From: Acidimicrobiia bacterium
GTDB taxonomy: Bacteria > Actinomycetota > Acidimicrobiia > IMCC26256 > JAENVU01
DNA length: 11,049 nt
Direction of reading: 5' to 3'
Assembly (NCBI GenBank): GCA_025357995.1
Contig: JANYLF010000272.1
Span: 1 to 11,049 of the forward strand
Under the pieces are notes generated by a model. It ran no database searches, was not told the origin of the DNA, and was given only the letters and a program-made list of their open reading frames with translations. Positions 1 to 6,165 of this stretch are shown one piece after another. A program made the position numbers and the translations under genes. Positions within the stretch are counted from its first letter, which is position 1. Every line of letters starts with the position of its first letter.

Positions 1-1
1 C

Positions 2-664
2 ATCGGACTCCTCATCGGTGGTTCGGTGGCGTTTCTCTTCTCCGCCCTCGCGATCCGCGCCGTAGGTCGTACCGCCGGCGTGGTCGTGCAAGAGGTTCGG
101 AGCCAGTTCGCCGACGGCAAGATCATGGCGGGGACCAAGAAGCCCGACTACGGCCCGGTGATCGACATCTGCACCGCGGCGTCGCTGCGTGAGCTGGCAA
201 CGCCCGCACTACTCGCGGTCCTTACGCCGGTGATCGTTGGCTTCGGTATCAACTACTTCGCGCTCGGCGCGTTCCTCGCCGGTGTGATTCTCACGGGCCA
301 GCTGATGGCGAACTTCTTGTCGAACTCCGGTGGCGCGTGGGACAACGCAAAGAAGTACATCGAGGACGGTAACGAGGGCGGTAAAGGCTCGGACGCGCAC
401 AAGGCTGCCGTGATCGGTGACACCGTGGGTGACCCGTTCAAGGACACCGCCGGTCCGGCGTTGAACCCGCTCATCAAGGTGATGAACCTCGTGTCGCTGC
501 TGATCCTCCCGGCGATCATCTCGCTGCGCCACGACAACGTTCGGTTCGTTATCGCCGGTGTCGCGGCTCTGGTGCTGATCGGCGCAGTGATGTTCTCGAA
601 GCGCAAGGGCGCGTCCATCGGCGACGAACCGGTGATGGTGGAGAGCGAACACATCTCCGTCTGA
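2..664 (+). CDS. hppA: Membrane-bound proton-translocating pyrophosphatase, C-terminal part (5' end outside window)
   Basis: This integral membrane enzyme hydrolyses cytoplasmic pyrophosphate and uses the energy to pump H+ (Na+ in some relatives) out of the cytoplasm. The open frame enters at base 2 and runs 220 codons to a TGA. The GTG at 26 is internal, not a start. Family signatures are clear: an FLFSALAIRAVGR segment at the left edge, CTAASLRELATPALLAVLTP, then the C-terminal catalytic block SGGAWDNAKKYIE, GGKGSDAHKAA and GDTVGDPFKDTAGPALNPLIK. The Asp, Lys and Asn of this block bind Mg-PPi in the family. Three to four hydrophobic spans are visible, ending in a short charged tail. The Ala/Lys position that separates K+-dependent from K+-independent enzymes lies upstream of the window, so the subtype cannot be read. 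A strong hairpin follows the stop. Family identity is very secure. Confidence 0.97.
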   Translation: MGLLIGGSVAFLFSALAIRAVGRTAGVVVQEVRSQFADGKIMAGTKKPDYGPVIDICTAASLRELATPALLAVLTPVIVGFGINYFALGAFLAGVILTGQLMANFLSNSGGAWDNAKKYIEDGNEGGKGSDAHKAAVIGDTVGDPFKDTAGPALNPLIKVMNLVSLLILPAIISLRHDNVRFVIAGVAALVLIGAVMFSKRKGASIGDEPVMVESEHISV

Positions 665-708
665 TCGGTTCGGCCGGCCTGGGCCGCGATCCTTGCAACT
701 CGTCCTTT

Positions 709-741
709 GATGCGAGCGACTCGTCAAGAGTCGCTCGCATC
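709..741 (+). terminator. 14-bp perfect hairpin after hppA, probable transcription terminator
   Basis: The arm GATGCGAGCGACTC (709-722) and its exact reverse complement (728-741) flank a 5-base loop, GTCAA. The hairpin begins 45 bases after the hppA stop and ends well before the next gene, the usual place for an intrinsic terminator. No run of T follows on the + strand. This is not disqualifying in GC-rich actinobacteria, but it leaves open an mRNA-stabilising 3' stem or a protein-binding dyad. The stem is seen directly; the terminator role is inferred. Confidence 0.6.
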
Positions 742-777
742 GCGTTAGGAAGGCGTCAAGCCCCTTCCGTCGGTTGC

Positions 778-796
778 TCCGTTGGCGTACAACGGA
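778..796. promoter_or_regulatory. Perfect 7-bp dyad in front of the kdp-locus first gene, candidate operator
   Basis: TCCGTTG (778-784), a 5-base centre GCGTA, then CAACGGA (790-796) form a perfect inverted repeat ending three bases before the ATG at 800. The right half covers most of a possible -10 box (TACAAC, 788-793). A dimeric regulator such as KdpE could bind here, or the RNA could fold over the start. Only the symmetry is observed; the role is inferred, and I know of no matching published KdpE site. Confidence 0.4.
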
Positions 797-800
797 TCCA
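788..800 (+). promoter_or_regulatory. Possible leaderless promoter -10 region for the kdp locus
   Basis: TACAAC (788-793) lies six bases before the ATG at 800, the distance that would put the transcription start on or next to the A of the start codon. No Shine-Dalgarno sequence precedes this ATG, which fits a leaderless message. The box is imperfect (final C where T is usual), and the -35 region near 765-770 (TTCCGT) is poor, so this is tentative. Confidence 0.35.
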
Positions 801-1564
801 TGACCTCCGGGACCCCCCTTCGTGAGCACCGATCGGTGTCACCCGCGTCGTGGTCCCTCGCTCTGCTCGGACCGGTGGCCGTATCGGTTGCGCTCATTCC
901 GGTGCGAACGGACATCCGAGCTTCGAATGTGTCGCTGGTGCTGGTGGTTGTGGTCATCCTCGCCGCGATCGCGGCCGGTCGGGTCGGCGGCGCGGTGGCC
1001 GCCTGCTCCTCCGCGATCGCGTTCGACTTCTTCTTCACGCGGCCGTACTACTCGCTGAGGATCGCCGGTCGAGACGATGTCGAAACCGCGATCTTGCTGC
1101 TCGTTGTCGGGTTGATCGTCGGCGAGCTGGTCGTGCGTTCTTGGCAGAGCCGGGCGGCGGCGGCCAGTAGCCGTCACGAGGTTGAGCGGGTTCGCAGAGT
1201 GAGCGCGGTCGCCGCTGGCGGCGAATCCCCGGGCGCGCTCATCCTGCGTGTGCGCCAGGAACTGGTTGACGTGTTGCACGCGCAGCGTTGTCGCTTCGAG
1301 TCGCCACCATTCCTCGAGTCCTACCCCGTGCTGGCTCACGGATCGGTACGGCTCCCCGGCGTCGAGCTGCCGGCTCGCGGGCCTGAATCGTCAAACCTCG
1401 TGGCACTACCGGTATTCGGTCGCGGCCGCGGGATCGGACGCTTCGTCGTCGAACTCGAGCAGCCCGGATCGGGCGTTCTGATTCCGGTCGAGGATCGTGC
1501 TCTGGCGTCCGCGCTCGCCGACCAACTCGGTGCGGCGCGCGTCGAGATCAATCAGTCGTCATGA
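800..1564 (+). CDS. Stand-alone DUF4118 membrane protein with GAF-like tail (KdpD-like input module, no kinase)
   Basis: This 254-residue protein looks like the sensory middle of KdpD on its own. Four hydrophobic spans (about residues 18-35, 44-60, 62-78 and 97-113) match DUF4118, the four-helix membrane domain of KdpD. The motif FDFFFTRPYYSLRI (75-88) corresponds to NYFFTPPIHTFTI in the KdpD encoded at 6166. A charged linker (about 113-135) and a GAF-like soluble domain (about 143-250) follow. There is no His phospho-acceptor box and no ATP-binding HATPase region, so it cannot be a histidine kinase. It is first in the kdp locus, and its stop lies 15 bases before the next gene's likely start. 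I chose ATG 800 over the in-frame TTG at 782 because 782 lies inside the dyad and has no ribosome site. Modulating KdpD or K+ uptake is an inference from fold and position. Domain call fairly sure, function unknown. Confidence 0.8.
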   Translation: MTSGTPLREHRSVSPASWSLALLGPVAVSVALIPVRTDIRASNVSLVLVVVVILAAIAAGRVGGAVAACSSAIAFDFFFTRPYYSLRIAGRDDVETAILLLVVGLIVGELVVRSWQSRAAAASSRHEVERVRRVSAVAAGGESPGALILRVRQELVDVLHAQRCRFESPPFLESYPVLAHGSVRLPGVELPARGPESSNLVALPVFGRGRGIGRFVVELEQPGSGVLIPVEDRALASALADQLGAARVEINQSS

Positions 1565-1569
1565 ATGCT

Positions 1570-1574
1570 GGGAG
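1570..1574 (+). promoter_or_regulatory. Ribosome binding site that decides the start of the small membrane ORF
   Basis: GGGAG lies five bases before GTG 1580. It favours that start over the in-frame ATG at 1565, which abuts the upstream stop codon and has no comparable site. Confidence 0.5.
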
Positions 1575-1579
1575 CCGCT

Positions 1580-1699
1580 GTGGGTGATCTCGTCTATGTA
1601 CCGGTCGTGATCGCGTTCTTCGCGCTGATGGTCGGATTCGTCGTGCTGTGTGACCGAGTGCTCGGCGAGGACGTCGACGCGGACACGGACCAGGCGTGA
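1580..1699 (+). CDS. Small single-span membrane protein between the DUF4118 gene and kdpF
   Basis: This 39-residue peptide starts at GTG 1580 behind a GGGAG site; ATG 1565 would give 44 residues. It has one hydrophobic span (about residues 4-24, VYVPVVIAFFALMVGFVVLC), then CDRVLG and an acidic tail (EDVDADTDQA). It is distinct from KdpF, which is the next gene. Its TGA overlaps the kdpF GTG (GTGA at 1696-1699), so the two are probably translationally coupled. From memory, short one-helix ORFs with a Cys-Asp-Arg motif occur just upstream of kdpF in other actinobacterial kdp operons, but I cannot search to confirm this. A role as an extra small subunit or regulator of KdpFABC is inference from position. 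It is probably a real gene of unknown function; the exact start is uncertain. Confidence 0.65.
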   Translation: MGDLVYVPVVIAFFALMVGFVVLCDRVLGEDVDADTDQA

Positions 1700-1788
1700 G
1701 CGCCGACAACATCATCGGGTTGATCCTCGCGGTCATGCTCACCGGGTATCTGGTGTTTGCCCTTGTCGCGCCGGAGAAGCTCGGATGA
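1696..1788 (+). CDS. kdpF: KdpF, small stabilising subunit of the K+-transporting ATPase
   Basis: KdpF is a very small one-helix membrane subunit that stabilises the KdpABC complex. This ORF encodes 30 residues: a short start (MSADNI), a hydrophobic helix (about 5-24, IGLILAVMLTGYLVFALVA) and the terminal PEKLG. That closely fits the KdpF pattern of a helix ending in PE(K/R). The start is GTG 1696, overlapping the stop of the preceding peptide (GTGA). The stop TGA (1786-1788) overlaps the kdpA ATG (ATGA). Length matches the family, which is about 29-30 residues. Position directly ahead of kdpA makes the call secure despite the short length. Confidence 0.92.
   Translation: MSADNIIGLILAVMLTGYLVFALVAPEKLG
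1773..1776 (+). promoter_or_regulatory. Ribosome binding site setting the kdpA start
   Basis: GGAG inside the end of kdpF lies eight bases before ATG 1785. It supports that codon as the kdpA start rather than upstream in-frame codons, which would add 45 non-homologous residues overlapping kdpF. Confidence 0.7.
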
Positions 1789-3497
1789 CGGGCGCCGCAT
1801 GGCTCGAGCTCGGTGTGCTCCTGGTGCTGCTCGTCGTGTCCGTCCCGATCTTCGGGAACTACATGGCGCGCGTGTTCGGTGGCGGATCCGCGCCCGGTGA
1901 TCGGTGGTTCGGTCCGATCGAACGGCTCACGTACCGCATCTGTGGCGTCGACCCCGATCGCGAGCAGCGGTGGAACGTATACGCGTGGTCGGTGCTGGCG
2001 TTCAGCCTCGTGTCGATCCTGTTCGTCTACCTCATGCAGCGGGTACAGGGTCATCTGCCGTTCAACCCGACGGGTGCGACGGGGGTCCAGGATCCGGCGC
2101 TGGCATTCAACACCGCGGTCAGCTTCGTGACGAACACGAATTGGCAGAACTACTCGGGCGAGTCGGCCATGAGTCACCTCACGCAGATGGTGGCGTTCAC
2201 GGTGCAGAACTTCGCGTCGGCCGCGGTGGGTCTCGCGGTCGCGGTGGCCTTGATTCGCGGTCTCGTGCGACGCCGTTCGGGCACACTTGGCAACTTCTGG
2301 GTCGATCTCGTACGCGGCGTGCTCCGCGTGTTGCTGCCGCTCGCGTTCGTCGGCGCGATCGTCATGGTCAGCCAGGGTGTGGTGCAGAACTCGCACGGGT
2401 TCACGAAGGCGACGACGGTCGAAGGCAGGACCCAGCAGATCCCGGGTGGTCCGATCGCGAGTCAGGAGGCGATCAAGGAGGCCGGCAACAACGGCGGCGG
2501 ACCGTACAACGCGAACTCGGCGCACCCGTTCGAGAATCCGAACGCGATCACGAATATGTTGCAGATGTATCTCATCCTGGTGCTGCCGTTTTCGCTGGCA
2601 TGGACGTTCGGGCGAATGGCCGGCGACCGCAGGCAGGGCCTCGCGGTACTGGGCGCGATGCTGATGCTGTTTCTCACGACGACCGTGCTCGCCGCGGTCT
2701 TCGAGACCAACGGAAACCCGCGACTCACTCATGCCGGCGCGAACCAGGCCGTGACCGCGACGCAGGGCGGCGGGAACATGGAAGGGAAGGAGACCCGGTT
2801 CGGTTCGGCCACGTGTGGGTACTACGCAAGTATTACGACGCACACGTCGACGGGCGCGGTGATTTGCGCACACGACAGCCTGACTCCGCTCGGCGGGATG
2901 ATGCCGCTCGTCAACATCATGTTGGGCGAGATCAGCCCCGGTGGTCTCGGCGCCGGGCTCTACGGGATGTTGATCTTCGCGTTGCTCGCCGTCTTCATCG
3001 CGGGACTCATGGTGGGGCGCACTCCCGAGTACCTCGGGAAGAAGATCCAGGCGACCGAGATCAAGCTGGTCGTGATCTATCTCCTCGCGGTTCCGCTCGT
3101 GATCCTCGCGTTCGCCGGCGCGTCGATCGTGATGACGACACCGCAACACTCGATCCTGAACCCGGGTCCGCACGGGCTCACGGAGATCGTCTACGCGTTC
3201 ACCTCACAGGCGAACAACAACGGCTCCGCGTTCGGCGGTCTCACCGGCAACACCGATTGGTTCAACATCACGGGCGGGTTCGCGATGCTCGTCGGTCGGT
3301 ACGTGCTCATCGTCGTCGCGCTCGCGATCGCCGGCTCACTGGGGCGCAAGAAGACGGTGCCCGCATCGTCTGGGACCTTCCCGACGAACACACCGTTGTT
3401 CGCGGGCCTCTTGACCGCGGTTGTTGTCATCGTCGTCGGCTTGACCTACTTACCCGTCCTCGCGCTCGGCCCCATCGTCGAGCACCTCAACCTCTGA
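1785..3497 (+). CDS. kdpA: KdpA, K+-binding channel-like subunit of the Kdp ATPase
   Basis: KdpA selects K+ and provides the entry pathway in the KdpFABC complex; it descends from the K+-channel/transporter superfamily. The protein is 570 residues, close to the usual 555-570, with about ten hydrophobic segments. The four pore-loop signatures are all present in order: TNTNWQ at 116-121, NNGGG at 235-239 (followed by NANSAHPFENPN), GGMMPL at 370-375 (followed by VNIMLGE) and NNNGSAFGGL at 477-486. The long extracellular stretch before the third loop contains the usual GGNMEGKE motif. The frame stays open upstream to 1650, but ATG 1785 has a GGAG ribosome site and the standard family N-terminus (a short lead into the first helix). 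The start overlaps the kdpF stop, and kdpB begins 15 bases after the kdpA stop. Identification is certain. Confidence 0.98.
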   Translation: MTGAAWLELGVLLVLLVVSVPIFGNYMARVFGGGSAPGDRWFGPIERLTYRICGVDPDREQRWNVYAWSVLAFSLVSILFVYLMQRVQGHLPFNPTGATGVQDPALAFNTAVSFVTNTNWQNYSGESAMSHLTQMVAFTVQNFASAAVGLAVAVALIRGLVRRRSGTLGNFWVDLVRGVLRVLLPLAFVGAIVMVSQGVVQNSHGFTKATTVEGRTQQIPGGPIASQEAIKEAGNNGGGPYNANSAHPFENPNAITNMLQMYLILVLPFSLAWTFGRMAGDRRQGLAVLGAMLMLFLTTTVLAAVFETNGNPRLTHAGANQAVTATQGGGNMEGKETRFGSATCGYYASITTHTSTGAVICAHDSLTPLGGMMPLVNIMLGEISPGGLGAGLYGMLIFALLAVFIAGLMVGRTPEYLGKKIQATEIKLVVIYLLAVPLVILAFAGASIVMTTPQHSILNPGPHGLTEIVYAFTSQANNNGSAFGGLTGNTDWFNITGGFAMLVGRYVLIVVALAIAGSLGRKKTVPASSGTFPTNTPLFAGLLTAVVVIVVGLTYLPVLALGPIVEHLNL

Positions 3498-3512
3498 CCG
3501 GGAGCGCACGCC

Positions 3513-5573
3513 ATGGGAGGACCCCCCACCAAGTCCCGGCCACTCTTCGAGCCGGAGATCGTTCGCCGAGCGTTGCTCGACGCCCTGAAGAAGCTCGACC
3601 CGCGCGTGCAGGCTCGCAATCCGGTGATGTTCGTGGTCGAGGTCGGCAGCGTGCTCACTACCGTGCTGTTCTTTCGCGATCTCGGTCGGTACGGAACGAA
3701 CCAGGACGTGTTCAGTGGTTTGGTTGCCGCATTCCTCTGGTTCACCGTCTTGTTTGCCAACTTCGCCGAGGCCGTCGCCGAGGGTCGCGGCAAGGCCCAG
3801 GCCGAGACGCTGCGTAAGACACGGAGCGAGACGCTCGCGAGCCGTCGTCGGTCCGACGGAACGCTCGAGGAGTGTGCGAGCACCGCACTCGAAGTCGGTG
3901 ATCTGTGTGTGGTGAACGCCGGCGAGCTGATTCCGAGCGACGGCGATGTGGTCGAGGGCATCGCGTCGGTCGACGAGTCGGCGATTACCGGCGAGTCGGC
4001 TCCCGTCATCCGGGAGAGCGGCGGCGACCGATCGGCCGTCACCGGAGGCACGCGCGTGCTGTCGGACCAGATCGTGGTGCGCATCTCCGCGCGACCGGGC
4101 GAGACGTTCCTTGATCGCATGATCTCGCTCGTCGAAGGCGCCGATCGCCAGAAGACCCCCAACGAGATAGCGCTGAACATCTTGCTGGCGGGCTTGACGA
4201 TCATCTTCTTGCTGGCGGTCGTGACCCTGCAGCCGTTCGCGGTGTATTCCAATGCCGAACAGACCGTCATCGTGCTCGTCGCGTTGTTGGTCTGTCTGAT
4301 TCCGACCACGATTGGCGGACTGCTCTCGGCGATCGGCATCGCCGGGATGGATCGGTTGGTCCAGCGCAACGTTCTCGCGATGAGCGGTCGCGCCGTCGAG
4401 GCCGCGGGCGACGTGAGCACGCTGTTGCTCGACAAGACCGGGACTATCACCTTTGGTGCTCGCCAGGCCGCCCAGTTGCTTCCGGTGCACGGTGCGACCG
4501 AGCACGAACTCGCCGAGGCGGCGCTCGCGTCGAGTCTGGCCGACGAGACGCCCGAAGGCCGGTCGATCGTCGTGCTCGCGCAGGAACACTACGGAGTCGA
4601 GTCGCGCGAGTTGCCGGGCGCCGTACTGATTCCTTTCACCGCGCAAACTCGGATGAGCGGCGTGGACTTCGACGGTCGCTCGATTCGCAAAGGCGCGGCG
4701 GAGTCGGTCACGAAGTGGGTCACCGACCAGGGCGGATCGGTCCCCGAGGAGTTGGAGACGATCGTGGTCGGGATCTCCGAACTGGGCGGAACGCCGCTTG
4801 TCGTCGCGGCGCGCAACGGCTCCGCGCCCCGGGCGCTCGGTGTGATCTATCTGAAGGACACGGTCAAGCCGGGCATGGCGGAGCGATTCGAGGAACTCCG
4901 CGCCATGGGCATCCGCACCGTGATGATCACGGGCGACAACCCGCGCACTGCCGCCGTGATCGCGCGTGAGGCGGGCGTCGACGACTTCCTCGCCGAGGCG
5001 ACGCCCGAAGACAAGATGGCGCTGATCAAGCAGGAACAGCATGGTGGCCGGTTGGTCGCAATGACCGGTGACGGGACCAATGACGCACCCGCGTTGGCCC
5101 AGGCCGACGTCGGGGTGGCGATGAACACGGGGACGCAAGCCGCGAAAGAGGCGGGCAACATGGTGGACCTCGATTCCGATCCGACGAAGCTCATCGAGGT
5201 CGTCGAGATCGGCAAACAGTTGCTGATCACCCGCGGTTCACTCACGACATTCTCGATCGCGAACGACGTGGCGAAGTACTTCGCGATCATTCCGGCGATG
5301 TTCGCGGTCTTCGGCGGTTTGTCCTCGCTCAACGACCTGAACGTGATGGGTCTGTCGTCGCCTCGTTCCGCGATTCTCTCGGCCGTGATCTTCAACGCGC
5401 TGATCATCGTGGCGTTGATCCCGCTCGCGTTGCGCGGTGTGAAGTTCCGCGCGGTCGGCGCCGCGGAGATCCTCCGTCGCAATCTGCTCATCTACGGGTT
5501 GGGAGGTCTCGTGGCCCCGTTCGTCGGTATCAAGGTCATCGACCTGCTCATCTCGGCACTGGGTGTGAACTGA
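3513..5573 (+). CDS. kdpB: KdpB, P-type ATPase subunit of the K+ importer
   Basis: KdpB hydrolyses ATP and passes K+ received from KdpA into the cytoplasm. It has 686 residues, the family norm being about 680. Key elements: TGES at 159-162 in the actuator domain (Ser162 is the inhibitory phosphorylation site in the E. coli enzyme); PTTIGGLL starting at Pro264 in the membrane; the phosphorylated Asp307 in DKTGT (307-311); nucleotide-binding FTAQTRMSG at 375 and Lys393 in RKGA; TGDNPRTA; GDGTNDAP at 519-526. In the fifth helix, NDVAKYFAIIPA carries Asp585 and Lys588, equivalent to the coupling pair Asp583/Lys586 of E. coli. ATG 3513 follows a GGGAG site (3500-3504) by eight bases. Its TGA overlaps the kdpC ATG (TGATG). 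All catalytic residues are intact. Confidence 0.98.
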   Translation: MGGPPTKSRPLFEPEIVRRALLDALKKLDPRVQARNPVMFVVEVGSVLTTVLFFRDLGRYGTNQDVFSGLVAAFLWFTVLFANFAEAVAEGRGKAQAETLRKTRSETLASRRRSDGTLEECASTALEVGDLCVVNAGELIPSDGDVVEGIASVDESAITGESAPVIRESGGDRSAVTGGTRVLSDQIVVRISARPGETFLDRMISLVEGADRQKTPNEIALNILLAGLTIIFLLAVVTLQPFAVYSNAEQTVIVLVALLVCLIPTTIGGLLSAIGIAGMDRLVQRNVLAMSGRAVEAAGDVSTLLLDKTGTITFGARQAAQLLPVHGATEHELAEAALASSLADETPEGRSIVVLAQEHYGVESRELPGAVLIPFTAQTRMSGVDFDGRSIRKGAAESVTKWVTDQGGSVPEELETIVVGISELGGTPLVVAARNGSAPRALGVIYLKDTVKPGMAERFEELRAMGIRTVMITGDNPRTAAVIAREAGVDDFLAEATPEDKMALIKQEQHGGRLVAMTGDGTNDAPALAQADVGVAMNTGTQAAKEAGNMVDLDSDPTKLIEVVEIGKQLLITRGSLTTFSIANDVAKYFAIIPAMFAVFGGLSSLNDLNVMGLSSPRSAILSAVIFNALIIVALIPLALRGVKFRAVGAAEILRRNLLIYGLGGLVAPFVGIKVIDLLISALGVN

Positions 5574-6148
5574 TGCGTCGCCAGCTGCTCCCCGCGATCC
5601 GGATCCTCGCGGTGTTGACCGTCGTCACCGGGCTCCTGTATCCGCTGGCGGTGTTCGCCATCGGGCATGTTGCGTTCTCGGATCGCGCCGACGGTTCACT
5701 CGTGCGGCGTGACGGCCGGGTCGTCGGTTCGAGTCTGCTCGCGCAGGCGTTCACGACCGCTCGGTACTTTCACCCGCGACCGTCGGCGGCCGGCACCGGC
5801 GGTTACGACGGTACGGCGAGCGGCGCGTCCAACCTCGGGCCGAGCAATCCGGCGCTCACTACCGCGGTCCGAGCCCGGGCGGCGCGGTATCGCACCGAGA
5901 ACGGGCTCGCCCGAACGACGATGGTGCCGGTGGATGCAGTCACCGCTTCCGGCTCGGGACTCGATCCCGACATCAGTGTTGCGAACGCTCGCCTCCAGGT
6001 GGCGCGCGTCGCTCGCGCTCGAGGGCTCCCGGAGCAACGGGTGCGGCTCCTGCTGGACGCGCATACCAACGGACGTCCGCTCGGATTTCTCGGCGAGGCG
6101 ACGGTCAACGTGCTCGATCTCAACCTGGCGCTCGACCGACTCCGGTGA
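5573..6148 (+). CDS. kdpC: KdpC, accessory subunit of the K+-transporting ATPase
   Basis: KdpC is anchored by one N-terminal helix, with a soluble domain on the outer face of the membrane. It raises the complex's affinity for ATP and K+. The 191-residue length is normal. The membrane helix is about residues 9-31. Family motifs follow: YFHPRPSA (65-72), SNLGPSNP (86-93), DPDIS (131-135) with ANARLQVARVARARGL, and the C-terminal FLGEATVNVLDLNLALD. The frequent IGQ motif after the first strand reads LAQ here, a mild variation. The start overlaps the kdpB stop by one base (TGATG) behind a weak GGGTG site. The gene ends 17 bases before kdpD. The call is certain. Confidence 0.97.
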   Translation: MRRQLLPAIRILAVLTVVTGLLYPLAVFAIGHVAFSDRADGSLVRRDGRVVGSSLLAQAFTTARYFHPRPSAAGTGGYDGTASGASNLGPSNPALTTAVRARAARYRTENGLARTTMVPVDAVTASGSGLDPDISVANARLQVARVARARGLPEQRVRLLLDAHTNGRPLGFLGEATVNVLDLNLALDRLR

Positions 6149-6165
6149 GTTCGTAGGCTCTCGCG
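6132..6165 (+). promoter_or_regulatory. Probable internal leaderless promoter for kdpDE
   Basis: TAGGCT (6154-6159) matches the actinobacterial TANNNT -10 pattern and ends six bases before the kdpD ATG, so transcription would start at the start codon itself. TCGACC (6132-6137, inside the end of kdpC), 16 bases upstream, matches four of six -35 positions. No Shine-Dalgarno sequence precedes the ATG, as expected for a leaderless message. This would supply basal KdpD/KdpE independently of the structural genes. The sequence match is observed; activity is inferred. Confidence 0.5.

Noticed and set aside
748..768. 6-bp inverted repeat GGAAGG/CCTTCC between the hppA hairpin and the kdp locus
   Set aside because: Short stem with a 9-base loop and no supporting context; expected by chance in GC-rich sequence.
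782..799. TTG start adding six residues to the DUF4118 protein
   Set aside because: The codon lies inside the dyad and possible promoter with no ribosome site. ATG 800 is simpler and fits leaderless initiation.
665..799. K+ or c-di-AMP riboswitch ahead of the kdp locus
   Set aside because: The gap is only 135 bases, a third of it taken by the hppA hairpin and its spacer, and I recognise no ydaO-type or other riboswitch core.
1650..1784. N-terminal extension of KdpA in the same open frame
   Set aside because: The extra 45 residues are hydrophilic and Arg-rich, overlap kdpF and the peptide gene, and lack family similarity. ATG 1785 has a ribosome site.
1548..3173. 541-codon minus-strand frame opposite kdpF/kdpA
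   Set aside because: Arg/His-rich shadow; the plus strand here encodes KdpA with all four pore signatures.
1904..3817. 637-codon plus-strand frame overlapping kdpA and kdpB in another phase
   Set aside because: It reads through two certain genes, is dominated by Arg and shows no domain.
3450..5138. 562-codon open frame on the minus strand opposite kdpB
   Set aside because: The protein is Arg/His/Asp-rich with no recognisable domain and mirrors the codon bias of kdpB. It is a typical GC-rich shadow frame.
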